The notes beneath the pieces are model-generated. The model did no database searches. It saw only the letters and a list, made by a program, of their open reading frames with translations, and was not told the origin of the DNA. From CBDCME01 sp965218865 (lineage in GTDB: Bacteria; Pseudomonadota; Alphaproteobacteria; JAAXGF01), in contig CBDCME010000033.1 in the NCBI GenBank assembly GCA_965218865.1, positions 1-30,122 of the forward strand: DNA of 30,122 nt. Reading direction: 5' to 3'. Numbering within the stretch: the first letter of the stretch is position 1; each line of letters opens with the position of its first letter. The position numbers were made by a program, and so were the translations under genes. Below are positions 1-7,319 of this stretch, piece by piece.

Positions 1-536
1 CCTTTGTCGAGCGCGCCCGCGAGGTTCGCGCCCGCCTGGTCCCCAGGCGGGTGCCGTTCTTGATCAACGATCGTGTCGATGTTGCCCTCGCCGCTGGTGC
101 CGAAGGTGTCCATTTGGGGCAGAGCGACATGGATTCGGCGGACGCGCGCCGCCTCCTGGGGCCGGGCGCGATCATCGGCCTGACCGTACGGTCGCTGGCC
201 GAGGCGGCGGCGGTGCCGCGCGGGGTTATCGATTACGTCAGCATCGGTGGGGTCTTCCCGACCGCGAGCAAAAACAATCCCAAGCCGCCGATCGGCCTCG
301 ACGGTCTCGCCCGCATCGCCCGCGAGATCGAAACGCCCTTGGTGGCGATCAGCGGGATCGAGGTGTCCAACGCCGCCGCCGTCGTCGCGGCGGGGGTCGA
401 GGGGGTGGCCGTGGCCTCGGCGATCTGCCGCGCCCCCGATCCGGCCGCCGCCAGCACGGCGCTGCTGAGTATGGTGCGTCAGGCCCGGCGCCAGGGTCGG
501 CGCCAGGGACGGCGCAGTAGGGAACCGGCGGCATGA
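1..536 (+). CDS. thiE: Thiamine-phosphate synthase, 5'-truncated by the window edge
   Basis: Joins HMP pyrophosphate and the thiazole phosphate to form thiamine phosphate, in the cytoplasm. The frame is open from base 3, so the start lies upstream of the window. About 177 codons remain of a family that is usually 200-220 residues. Visible ThiE hallmarks are the LINDRVDVALAAGAEGVHLG segment (substrate-binding barrel strands), the GQSDM motif, the GGVFPTASK loop and the late AISGI...GVAVASAI phosphate-binding strands. The GTG at 51 is internal to the conserved LINDR region and is not a credible start. The C-terminus is an odd Arg/Gln-rich tail (RQGRRQGRR) made by a 12-bp tandem repeat. The stop overlaps the thiD start by 4 bp (ATGA), so the two are translationally coupled. 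Function is assigned from family knowledge; the reading frame and motifs are seen directly. Confidence 0.93.
   Translation, partial: FVERAREVRARLVPRRVPFLINDRVDVALAAGAEGVHLGQSDMDSADARRLLGPGAIIGLTVRSLAEAAAVPRGVIDYVSIGGVFPTASKNNPKPPIGLDGLARIAREIETPLVAISGIEVSNAAAVVAAGVEGVAVASAICRAPDPAAASTALLSMVRQARRQGRRQGRRSREPAA
486..516 (+). repeat. 12-bp tandem repeat in the thiE tail
   Basis: Units at 486-497 and 498-509 (CGGCGCCAGGGW) are followed by a partial unit at 510-516. The array encodes the repeated Arg-Gln-Gly-Arg tail of ThiE, outside the conserved fold. Confidence 0.7.
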
Positions 537-1357
537 TCGCCACGGCCCTCACCATTGCCGGCTCGGATAGCAGCGGCGGCGCCGGCGTCCAGGCCGATCT
601 CAAGACCTTTTCGGCCCTGGGCGTGTACGGCGCCTCGGTGATCACGGCGCTGACGGCCCAGAACACCCGTGGCGTGCGTGCCGTTCACGAAGTGCCGGCG
701 GACTTCGTCGGGGCTCAGATCGTGGCCGTGCTCGACGACATTCGGATCGACGCCATAAAGATCGGCATGCTCGCCAACGCCTCCATCGTCGAGGCCGTGG
801 CCGAAGCCCTGGCCGACCGCGCCGACACCCCGATCGTGCTCGATCCGGTCATGGCGGCAACGAGCGGAGAGCGCCTGTTCGAAGCCCAGGCCCTGACGGC
901 CTTGCGCGAACGCCTGTTACCGATGGTCGACGTGATCACGCCCAACGTCGCCGAGGCCGGTGTTCTCCTGAGCCGCGATGGACCCGGAAACGAAGCGGAA
1001 ATGGAAGTGGCCGCCGCCGACCTACTCGCCTTGGGGCCAGCCCATGTTCTCCTGACGGGTGGCCACCTGCCGGGTTCGGAGTGCATCGACATTTTCGCCG
1101 CCCGCGACCGCACGATACACCTGACGGCGCCGCGCGCCGCCACCGCCAACACCCATGGCGGCGGCTGTACCCTTGCCGCCGCCCTAGCGGCCTATCTGGC
1201 GCGCCGGACAGCGCCGGCGCAGGCGGTCCGCGCGGCCAAGGATTTTGTCACCGCCGCCGTCGCCGCCGCCGACGGCCTGGGGGTCGGAGAGGGGCGCGGT
1301 CCCGTACATCAATTTCACGCCGTTTGGGGGCGGGCGTGCCCGCCGGGGAGGGCGTGA
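533..1357 (+). CDS. thiD: Hydroxymethylpyrimidine/phosphomethylpyrimidine kinase
   Basis: Phosphorylates HMP and HMP-P to HMP-PP, the pyrimidine partner used by ThiE. It is 274 residues, normal for the family. The N-terminus carries the ribokinase-fold signature AGSDSSGGAGVQADLKTF (residues 9-26). LDPVM near 103-107 is the conserved substrate/Mg region, TPNVAEA near 136-142 is typical, and the anion-hole motif NTHGGGCTLAAALAA (residues 206-220) contains the conserved Cys212. Most relatives have HGTGC here, so Thr is replaced by Gly; this variant still looks compatible with function. The start codon sits inside the thiE stop (ATGA overlap), which fixes the start. The stop falls just before thiO. 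The C-terminus has a short Arg/Pro-rich tail beyond the usual end. Confidence 0.95.
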   Translation: MIATALTIAGSDSSGGAGVQADLKTFSALGVYGASVITALTAQNTRGVRAVHEVPADFVGAQIVAVLDDIRIDAIKIGMLANASIVEAVAEALADRADTPIVLDPVMAATSGERLFEAQALTALRERLLPMVDVITPNVAEAGVLLSRDGPGNEAEMEVAAADLLALGPAHVLLTGGHLPGSECIDIFAARDRTIHLTAPRAATANTHGGGCTLAAALAAYLARRTAPAQAVRAAKDFVTAAVAAADGLGVGEGRGPVHQFHAVWGRACPPGRA

Positions 1358-1359
1358 CG

Positions 1360-2472
1360 ATGTCGGTAGTCATCATCGGCGCCGGTGTTTGCGGTCTCGC
1401 GATCGGCTGGCATCTCGCCAGTGCCGGACGGGCGGTGATCATCTTCGAACGGGATCGGGCCGGGCGCGCCGCGACCTGGGCGGCGGCGGGAATGCTGGCG
1501 CCACAGATCGAGGCCGAGCCGGGCGAGGAAGGGGCTTTAGGCTTGATGCTGGAGAGCCGGGCCCAATGGGCGGATTACGCCAAGGCCCTGGAAGCGGCCT
1601 CGGGCGTCGCCGTCGATTACCGGACCGAGGGCACGATCGCCGTCGCCCTCGACCGCGACGACGCCGAGCGCTTGCGGTTCCAATACGATTTTCAGCGCCG
1701 CCTGGGTCTCGACGTCACTTGGCTTTCCGGTCCGGAGGCGCGCGAACGCGAGCCGCATCTCGCCCCCGGCGTCACGGCGGCGGTTTTCAGCCCCTTGGAT
1801 CATCAGGTCGACAATCGCCAGGTGGCCAAGGCCTTGTGCGAAGCCTATCTGCGCGCCGGCGGGATGTTGGCCGAGAACACCGAGGTCACCGCCATCGATA
1901 TCGCCGAGGGACGGGTGCGCGGGGTACGGCTGGGGCGGCAACGCGCCGACGCCAAGCACGTGGTCGTCGCCGCCGGGGCCTGGTCGCGGGACATTGCCGG
2001 CCTGCCCGAGACGCTGCGGCCGCCGGTGCATCCGGTCAAGGGTCAGATGATCGCCCTCCGGATGGCACAAAAGACGCCCTTGATCAGGCACGTCGTCTGG
2101 GGTCCCGACGCCTATCTCGTGCCCCGTTCGGACGGGCGCCTGCTGATCGGGGCCACGGTCGAGGAGATGGGATTCGATACCCGTCTTACCGCCGGCGGAA
2201 TGTTCGAGATGTTGCGGGCGGCATGGGAGACGCTGCCGGGAGTATACGATCTGCCGGTGGACGAGACCTGGGCCGGGTTGCGTCCCGGCAGCCGCGACGA
2301 CGCTCCCATTCTGGGGCCGACGGCGGTCACCGGCCTGGTCCTGGCGACCGGCCACCACCGCAACGGTATCCTGCTGGCGCCCCTGACCGGTCGGGCGATC
2401 GGGCATTTCCTCCTGAGCGGCGAGGTCATGGACGTCATCAAGCCTTTCGCGCTTGACCGCTTCGCGGCGTGA
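1360..2472 (+). CDS. thiO: Glycine oxidase ThiO (FAD-dependent)
   Basis: Oxidises glycine to iminoacetic acid (dehydroglycine) for thiazole formation by ThiG. It has 370 residues, typical of ThiO. The N-terminal GAGVCG (residues 7-12) in VVIIGAGVCGLAIGWHLA is the Rossmann FAD-binding motif. The WAAAGMLAPQIEAEPG segment is characteristic of ThiO-type DAO-family oxidases, and the C-terminal ATGHHRNGILLAPLTG stretch is the conserved FAD-contacting tail. The ATG at 1360 is preferred over the GTG at 1354 because GGGAGG at 1346-1351 gives about 8 nt spacing to the ATG; the GTG would leave only 2. A much longer open frame begins upstream, but it overlaps thiD and is not coding. The next gene in the pathway (thiS) follows after a 160-bp gap with a hairpin. 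Confidence 0.93.
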   Translation: MSVVIIGAGVCGLAIGWHLASAGRAVIIFERDRAGRAATWAAAGMLAPQIEAEPGEEGALGLMLESRAQWADYAKALEAASGVAVDYRTEGTIAVALDRDDAERLRFQYDFQRRLGLDVTWLSGPEAREREPHLAPGVTAAVFSPLDHQVDNRQVAKALCEAYLRAGGMLAENTEVTAIDIAEGRVRGVRLGRQRADAKHVVVAAGAWSRDIAGLPETLRPPVHPVKGQMIALRMAQKTPLIRHVVWGPDAYLVPRSDGRLLIGATVEEMGFDTRLTAGGMFEMLRAAWETLPGVYDLPVDETWAGLRPGSRDDAPILGPTAVTGLVLATGHHRNGILLAPLTGRAIGHFLLSGEVMDVIKPFALDRFAA

Positions 2473-2494
2473 CGGCCGGCTTGATAATTCGCGG

Positions 2495-2546
2495 CCCCCT
2501 CCTGGCCACCCATATCAGCATACTCTCGTGGGTGGCCGGGAGGGGG
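2495..2546 (+). terminator. 18-bp stem hairpin between thiO and thiS
   Basis: Arms 2495-2512 and 2529-2546 pair over 18 positions with a single G-U type mismatch and a 16-nt loop (2513-2528). There is no following T-tract, so it is not a classical intrinsic terminator. It may be an RNA-stabilising or attenuating intercistronic hairpin between thiO and thiS. The pairing is seen directly; the role is inference. Confidence 0.55.
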
Positions 2547-2550
2547 AGAG

Positions 2551-2597
2551 GGCCGGAACGGACGCATAAAATGCGCGGACGCGCATTTTCGAACAGA
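2551..2597 (-). repeat. Palindromic dispersed repeat, copy 1
   Basis: Read on the minus strand, this 47-nt element matches the copy starting at 29921 on the plus strand at about 41 of 47 positions with two 1-nt gaps. It contains a perfect 9-bp inverted repeat, AAAATGCGC (2569-2577) and GCGCATTTT (2581-2589), around a short spacer. It lies between thiO and thiS and looks like a REP-type intergenic element. Confidence 0.6.
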
Positions 2598-2632
2598 GCG
2601 CGGATCTGTATCATGGACACGGAGAGGTCGGG

Positions 2633-2842
2633 ATGAGCAAGTCCATCATCGTTTGCGGACAGACCCAGGCTTTCGCGGATCAGACCCTGGGCGCGCTGCT
2701 CGCGAGCCGCGGGATCGATCCGGCCCGGCCGGGGATCGCGGTCGCGGTCAACGCCCGCGTCGTTCCCCGCCGGGCCTGGCCGACGACGCGCCTGGCGCCC
2801 GACGATCAGATCGAGATCGTCGAGGCCAAGGCGGGCGGATGA
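2633..2842 (+). CDS. thiS: Sulfur carrier protein ThiS
   Basis: Small ubiquitin-like protein whose C-terminal Gly-Gly is thiocarboxylated and gives sulfur to ThiG for thiazole synthesis. It is 69 residues, close to the family norm of 66-70. The protein ends in EIVEAKAGG, the diagnostic diglycine tail, with the typical AVAVNARVVPRRAW strand and turn in the middle. The GGAGAGG at 2621-2627 is a good ribosome-binding site for the ATG at 2633. The stop overlaps the thiG start by 4 bp, so ThiS and ThiG are translationally coupled, as expected for partners that form a complex. Confidence 0.94.
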   Translation: MSKSIIVCGQTQAFADQTLGALLASRGIDPARPGIAVAVNARVVPRRAWPTTRLAPDDQIEIVEAKAGG

Positions 2843-3648
2843 CGGCGGGCGGCGCCCCGGCCGCGCGCGAGAGCGCGGCCGCGACCGAGGGGTTGACCAT
2901 CGCCGGCAAGACCTTCAAGTCCCGGCTCTTCATCGGCACCGCGCGCTACCCGAACCGGCAGCTGATGTTGAACGCCATCGCCGCGAGCGGCGCCGAGGTC
3001 GTCACCGTCGCCGTCCGCCGCGTCAGCCCCGAGGACGGCGGTGAAAGCCTTTTCGATCTCTTGAAGGATTACCATTTGCTGCCCAACACGGCCGGCTGCT
3101 ACACGGCCCGGGACGCCGTGCTGACGGCCCAGCTCGCGCGCGAGGCCCTGGGCACGCCCTGGATCAAGCTCGAGGTCATCGGCGACGACGAAACCCTGTT
3201 TCCGGACGTCGAGCATCTGCTCCAGGCGGCCGGGCAACTGGTCGAGGACGGGTTTATCGTCCTCCCCTACTGCAACGACGACCCGATCACCTGCAAGAAG
3301 CTCGTCGACCTCGGCTGCGCCGCGGTCATGCCCCTGGGCGCCCCGATCGGCTCGGGAATGGGCATCCGCAACCCCTACAATCTTCGCATCATCCGCGAGC
3401 AATGCCCGGTGCCCCTGATCGTCGACGCCGGCGTCGGCACCGCCTCCGACGCCGCCCTGGCAATGGAACTCGGCTGCGACGGCGTTCTCCTCAACTCGGC
3501 CGTCGCCCAGGCCCGCGACCCCGTGACGATGGCCCGCGCCATGCGCCTCGCGATCGAGGCGGGCCGCCTCGCCCACCAGGCCGGCCGCATCCCCCGCCGC
3601 CTCTACGCCACCGCCTCCACTTCCAGCGATTCGATGATCGAAACCTAG
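2839..3648 (+). CDS. thiG: Thiazole synthase ThiG
   Basis: Condenses 1-deoxy-xylulose-5-phosphate, dehydroglycine (from ThiO) and sulfur (from ThiS) into the thiazole phosphate. It is 269 residues, slightly longer than the 255-265 norm because of a short low-complexity N-terminus (residues 1-16). The core begins at LTIAGKTFKSRLFIGTARYP. Lys110 in TPWIKLEVIGDD is the expected Schiff-base lysine. PLGAPIGSGMGIRN and IVDAGVGTASDAALAMELG are the conserved phosphate-binding loops, and GVLLNSAVAQARDPV is the C-terminal signature. The start is fixed by the ATGA overlap with thiS; a longer upstream frame lies within thiS. No thiC is seen in the window. The usual alphaproteobacterial order ends with thiE, but here thiE leads the cluster. 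Confidence 0.95.
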   Translation: MTAGGAPAARESAAATEGLTIAGKTFKSRLFIGTARYPNRQLMLNAIAASGAEVVTVAVRRVSPEDGGESLFDLLKDYHLLPNTAGCYTARDAVLTAQLAREALGTPWIKLEVIGDDETLFPDVEHLLQAAGQLVEDGFIVLPYCNDDPITCKKLVDLGCAAVMPLGAPIGSGMGIRNPYNLRIIREQCPVPLIVDAGVGTASDAALAMELGCDGVLLNSAVAQARDPVTMARAMRLAIEAGRLAHQAGRIPRRLYATASTSSDSMIET

Positions 3649-3751
3649 CGGTTCAATTCGGCGTCCGGGGCAACACACGAGGGCGGTCTGCTGGACATGA
3701 AACGACGGAGACGCTTGAAAACGGTTTCAGCTACTCGGCGGACCGCAAGCC

Positions 3752-4048
3752 GTGTCACCTGCCGAAGCCGCGAAGCCCGATCCGCTGGCCTCCGAGAACG
3801 CTTTCTGGGACGCGATCAAGAACAGCAAGAGCGCGGGGGATTACAAGGCTTATTTGGAAATCTATCCGCACGGGAGATTCACGTCGTTGGCGCGTGCTCG
3901 GGTCAGGCAATACGCGGCGGTGCCAGCGAAACCATCAGCAACCAAATCGATGGTGTTTGACGGTATCACAGGGCGGCCAATAGCGGCGGTGACCGTACCG
4001 CCGTCGCCTGCGCCATCGCGTCCGGCAACGCCGGCGATAGGGGTTTAG
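3752..4048 (+). pseudogene. Fragment resembling the C-terminal repeat of caspase-like proteins
   Basis: The short open frame begins with a GTG and has no clear ribosome-binding site. Its core, roughly residues 17-52, reads AFWDAIKNSKSAGDYKAYLE followed by IYPHGRFTSLARARV. This pattern (FWxxIK-S...YL..YP.G.F..LAR.R) is known from repeats at the C-termini of caspase-like (peptidase C14) and SEL1-type proteins of alphaproteobacteria. No catalytic domain is present. The downstream half is a Pro/Ala/Thr stretch with no recognisable fold that runs into the IS3 remnant. The best reading is a leftover end of a larger gene; an independent small protein cannot be excluded. Confidence 0.4.
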
Positions 4049-4069
4049 ATAAGGGTTATCGTTCATGAC

Positions 4070-4600
4070 CACCGTGTTGCCGGTCAGGTCGGTGATAGTC
4101 TGGCCAATCATGGCGCGCCGCCAGTTCGCGTGGTGACAGCTCAGACTCATTCAGGGCGAGATCCAGGATCTGGGCCCGCACATCATCGGGAATGCGGTTC
4201 CAGACCCGTTGTGGTCTGGGGGAGCGATCCTCCAAGGCTTCGGGACCACCGATCTGATACAGATCGTACCAGTGAGGTGGAGGGCGCGATGCCGAGCTGT
4301 CTCAGTGTCCGGCGAACCGGCAGGTGGGATTGCTCGACCAGCTGGATGATCTCCAGCTTCTCAGAGGATGGATATCTCATTCGAGGTCGTCCCCAGTGCC
4401 GGTCACGCTTTTTTTGAGAAGTCGGATCTCCAGGACCTGTTCGGCAACGACCTCTTTCAGCGCCCGAGCTTCACACCGTAGATCCTTGACCTCCCCGGAT
4501 GATGCTTCGCGTGCCGTATCACCGGCGAGCCGCTTCTTGACGCGATATTCCCTCTCGGTTTGGGGCCCGTGTCGAACCGCGGACCGGCGAAATCCGTCAG
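4070..4600 (-). pseudogene. Decayed IS3-family element (orfA end and orfB start)
   Basis: On the minus strand the end of an IS3 OrfA is visible at about 4565-4377, with the coiled-coil leucine-zipper pattern KDLRCEARALKEVVAEQ followed by LEIRLLKKS. It overlaps the start of OrfB at 4380, MRYPSSEKLEIIQLVEQSHL, the usual helix-turn-helix opening. Near 4270 the OrfB frame is lost through small deletions. The next segment reads WYDLYQIGGPEALEDRSPRP and IPDDVRAQILDLALNESELS in another frame, ending around 4100. The catalytic DDE part is absent, and the orfA 5' end is cut near the start of the duplicated segment at 4637. No terminal repeats could be placed. Confidence 0.75.
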
Positions 4601-4636
4601 AACGGCAATTTCCGGGGTTGAACGCAACGCGAAACG

Positions 4637-4978
4637 GCCCGTTGCTAGCCAATTTTCCCAGCTATGTTATATTCCCGCTAAGGTTTTGAAATTTAGCCAC
4701 GGTAAAGATTACGCGATGAGCCGTTCCGACGACAATGGAAACGATACGGGTGCCGATATATTCGATACGCGGCCAAAGCGTCGACTTTCCGACAAGATCA
4801 AAGGCGCCCTGGACCAAGCGATTACCCAGGGACGGCGCGAAATCGCCGAGCGGCTCGAACTCTTGCATCAATCGCTGGTCGAGGACGAAGCCCTCTACGT
4901 GAGACGTATCGACCGCGACGATGTTCGCGAGGACGACGAGGACGACGACTGACGGCGCCACTGATCCCGAGTGCAGAG
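4637..4978 (+). repeat. Locally duplicated segment, intact unit A
   Basis: This 342-bp unit contains the small acidic gene at 4716-4952 with its 5' and 3' flanks. A shortened version lies at 7061-7319, on the other side of the ISAs1 element. Both start GCCCGTTGCT and end GAGTGCAGAG. Aligned blocks between them are nearly identical, and the difference is mostly deletions in unit B. Confidence 0.8.
4716..4952 (+). CDS. Small acidic protein of unknown function
   Basis: A 78-residue hypothetical protein. The start at 4716 is chosen because the degenerate duplicate keeps homology through this point and the upstream in-frame extension is IS3-derived sequence; GGTAAAG at 4701-4707 is a plausible weak ribosome-binding site. 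The N-terminus is polar (SRSDDNGNDTG). The middle, about residues 22-55, is a predicted amphipathic helix (RRLSDKIKGALDQA, REIAERLELLHQSLVED). The C-terminus is very acidic (DDVREDDEDDD). There is no signal peptide, membrane segment or known motif. A decayed second copy lies just past the ISAs1 element. I do not recognise the family; it could bind a basic partner or nucleic-acid-binding protein through the acidic tail, but that is speculation. Confidence 0.6.
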   Translation: MSRSDDNGNDTGADIFDTRPKRRLSDKIKGALDQAITQGRREIAERLELLHQSLVEDEALYVRRIDRDDVREDDEDDD

Positions 4979-7058
4979 CAGGAACAATTTTTAGTCGCGG
5001 TTGAGGGTTCGGGATGAGTGGGATCGTGCTCGGTGCACGGGGTTCGGGGAGCCCCGAGCTTGCCTCGACGACGTCATGGGGACTGCTCGAAGCCACCGGA
5101 CGGCGTTTTCGGATTCGACAGGCACACCGGTCCGCCCGCGCCGCTCGGCGGCACGTCCCGGTCCGGGGGAGAGGCGTGCTGTCTCAGGCGATGGGCGCGG
5201 TCATGATCGCGTCGAGGGCCTCCTGCGCCCGGGCGGCATAGTGCCGGTTGGCCTCGGGCAGATAACGGAAGCGTCCGTCGCAGCGCACGATGGCGATGGC
5301 CGCGTTGGTCAAGCAGGCGAGATTTCTGGGCAGGTGACGCACGTAGGCCCGGCATCGGTCTTCGTCGTAGGTGAAGTCGCGCACGTAGTGCAGGCGGTTC
5401 TCGATATGCCAGTGGTTGCGCACCAGTTCGAGCAACTCCTCGGGTCCGGCGCGCTCTGCGCCGAGCGAGGTGAGGCTCCAGGTCACCTCGATGCTGCGCT
5501 TGCCGGTCTTGAGGATCTCGCGTTCGCGCTCGATGCGCATGGCCTGGCGTCGCCCGTGGAGGTTGGCGTAGCCGTCCCACTCGGCAGCGGAGAGGTCGAC
5601 GACGGCGCAGCGTCGGCGCTCGATGCGGCCATGGCCCTTGTCGACGGTTTCGTGCCAGAGCGCATCGCTGAAGTCGATCGCCTTGAGGTCTTCGAAGATC
5701 ATCTCCTGGTTGTCCTTGACCGCGCTCATCACGTAGTCGGCGCGACGCCCGAGCAGGCAGCGCGCGGTCTCGTGCTGAGCGTGCATCGCGTCCATGGTGA
5801 CGATCCGGCCTGTGAGGTCGAGGCCGCTGGAGAGTTCGCGCACGGCCGGGATTTCGTTGCTCTTGCGGTCGACCTCGACCTGCCCGAGGACCACGCCGGT
5901 GTCGTGCTCGACCGCCGCCACCATCATCCTGCGCCCGTCTTCGGTCTGCTTCGAGGCGCCGCGCAGATCCTTTCCGTCCATGGCGACCGGCGCGTGCGCG
6001 CTGCCATGCTGGCCGGTCCACTGGCTAATCGCGTTGTCCAGGGTCTCTGGCGGCAGGGCGGTGAGGGTCTTGTGGAAGGTGGTGATCGCGGGCGGGGTGT
6101 AGCGCTGTTTGGAAGGGCTCCAGAACGCACCCACCGCCTCGAGCTGCTCCTGGGAGAGCAGGGCGGCGAACTGGGCGAACGCGTTCACCCCCCGGTATCC
6201 GGCAAGCCGGGCGGCGACGGCGATCACCAGAATGGTGTTGAGCGCATAGCGCTTGCCCCGGGCATGGCGGTACTCGGGCACCTCACCCAGACACTCGAAC
6301 AGGCTGCGCAGCCGGGGCGCGGCCATCGGCTCGGTGTGCTGCTCGGCGTTCCAGTGTGCCGGCATCCCGGTACGGCTCAGCGCCTCGGGGGCGCCGTCTG
6401 TCAGTCCGAACACGAAGACCTCCTTGGGCTGACCGTGGTGGCGCCAGCGCGCTGCCCCTCCGGGCTCACGGGCAAAGCCCCGCGTCAGCCCCAGAGAGCG
6501 CCAGTTCGACGCGCGGTAGCAGGTGCCGGCAAATCGCGAGACGTCCACGAACGTCTCCGCCAGAAGAGCCGGATATCCGTGCACCGCCTGGATGTCCTCA
6601 GACAGCCGCCGCAGGCTCAGCCCCAGCACACGGGAGGCCAGGTTCGGCACTCGGCCAGGCGTCAGAATGACGAAGCGCGAGTTGTTGGCGATCAGATGCA
6701 GACGCCGGAACTGCTGCTCGGCCGACCACCCGATCCAGCGATCACGCGCGCCCAGCTTGAACGCGCCGGGCTGCCAGCCGATCAGTGCGAGCCAGGTCTC
6801 GCCATGCACCGCGACATGGCGCAGGCCCTTGCCGATGACGCCGTGGAACGCCAGGTAGTGGTGCTGCTCCACCAACCGGTCCCAGCGCCGGTGCTCCTGC
6901 GCGCCCCAGGTCGGACGCACCGTGACCGCGCGCAAATCAATGGACGAATCCGAGACCGGCAGCGTCGCCATGACCGGCACACTGCCACACCGAGAATGAA
7001 ATGGCCAGCGCCGCGATCACCTCACCCTGATCACTGGGCGGACAAAAAACTAGCCCTG
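4979..7058 (-). mobile_element. ISAs1-family insertion sequence, copy 1
   Basis: 2080 bp, bounded by CAGGAACAATTTTT at the left and the complement of CAGGGCTAGTTTTTTG at the right, giving imperfect terminal inverted repeats. It encodes one 598-residue transposase on the minus strand. It differs from copy 2 (11211-13290) at one position noticed, 5489 versus 11721. Unlike copy 2 it has no matching target duplication: the left flank is GAGTGCAGAG and the right flank GAGCCCGTTG. It lies between units A and B of the duplicated segment. Confidence 0.9.
5184..6980 (-). CDS. ISAs1-family transposase with N-terminal DUF4338 (DruA-type) domain
   Basis: 598 residues. Residues about 20-195 match the DUF4338/DruA pattern: LVEQHHYLAFHGVIGKGLRH, RDRWIGWSAEQQFRRLHLIA, NNSRFVIL, and AETFVDVSRFAGTCYRASNW followed by GLTRGF. 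Residues about 220-320 are the DDE-associated N-terminal region of ISAs1/H-repeat proteins. The catalytic core has D335 (AMDGKDLRGA), D397 (IVTMDAMHAQ) and E527 (RNHWHIENRLHYVRDF). Plain ISAs1 transposases are about 370-400 residues, so the extra 200 are the DUF4338 part. The start could be GTG at 6980 or ATG at 6971; neither has a strong ribosome-binding site, which is common for transposases. Transposition by a DDE reaction is family knowledge; the role of the fused domain is unknown. Confidence 0.9.
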   Translation of the reverse strand: MPVMATLPVSDSSIDLRAVTVRPTWGAQEHRRWDRLVEQHHYLAFHGVIGKGLRHVAVHGETWLALIGWQPGAFKLGARDRWIGWSAEQQFRRLHLIANNSRFVILTPGRVPNLASRVLGLSLRRLSEDIQAVHGYPALLAETFVDVSRFAGTCYRASNWRSLGLTRGFAREPGGAARWRHHGQPKEVFVFGLTDGAPEALSRTGMPAHWNAEQHTEPMAAPRLRSLFECLGEVPEYRHARGKRYALNTILVIAVAARLAGYRGVNAFAQFAALLSQEQLEAVGAFWSPSKQRYTPPAITTFHKTLTALPPETLDNAISQWTGQHGSAHAPVAMDGKDLRGASKQTEDGRRMMVAAVEHDTGVVLGQVEVDRKSNEIPAVRELSSGLDLTGRIVTMDAMHAQHETARCLLGRRADYVMSAVKDNQEMIFEDLKAIDFSDALWHETVDKGHGRIERRRCAVVDLSAAEWDGYANLHGRRQAMRIEREREILKTGKRSIEVTWSLTSLGAERAGPEELLELVRNHWHIENRLHYVRDFTYDEDRCRAYVRHLPRNLACLTNAAIAIVRCDGRFRYLPEANRHYAARAQEALDAIMTAPIA

Positions 7059-7060
7059 GA

Positions 7061-7319
7061 GCCCGTTGCTAATTTTCCCAGCTATGTTATACCCGAAATT
7101 TAGCCACGGTAAAGATTACGCGTGAGCCGTTCCGACGACAATGGAAACGATACGGGTGATATAATACGCGGCGCGTCGACTTTATCGACCAAGCGTTCGT
7201 GGCGGGACAACGGCGAATTCAATCGCTGGTCGAGGACGAAGCCCTCTACCGTATCGACCGCGACGATGTTCCGAGGACGACGAGGACGCCTGACGGCGCC
7301 ACTGATCCCGAGTGCAGAG
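7061..7319 (+). pseudogene. Deletion-riddled copy (unit B) of the small acidic gene
   Basis: 259 bp aligned to unit A (4637-4978). Relative to A it lacks about 83 bp, mostly in about a dozen small gaps: 4 nt (4648-4651), 2 nt (4672-4673), 11 nt (4678-4688), the A of the start codon (4716), 3 nt (4752-4754), 4 nt (4761-4764), 4 nt near 4774, 8 nt (4789-4796), 12 nt (4800-4811), 6 nt near 4898, and others. The retained blocks are almost free of substitutions except around 7196-7220. The gaps are not multiples of three, so the frame is destroyed, although a GTG replaces the lost ATG. It is not expected to encode a product. Confidence 0.75.

Noticed and set aside
1..50. TPP riboswitch upstream of the thi genes
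   Set aside because: The window begins inside thiE, so the leader is not included. No THI-box-like sequence was recognised elsewhere near the operon.
5001..7103. A 700-codon plus-strand frame over ISAs1 copy 1
   Set aside because: Antisense to the well-supported transposase and without recognisable motifs.
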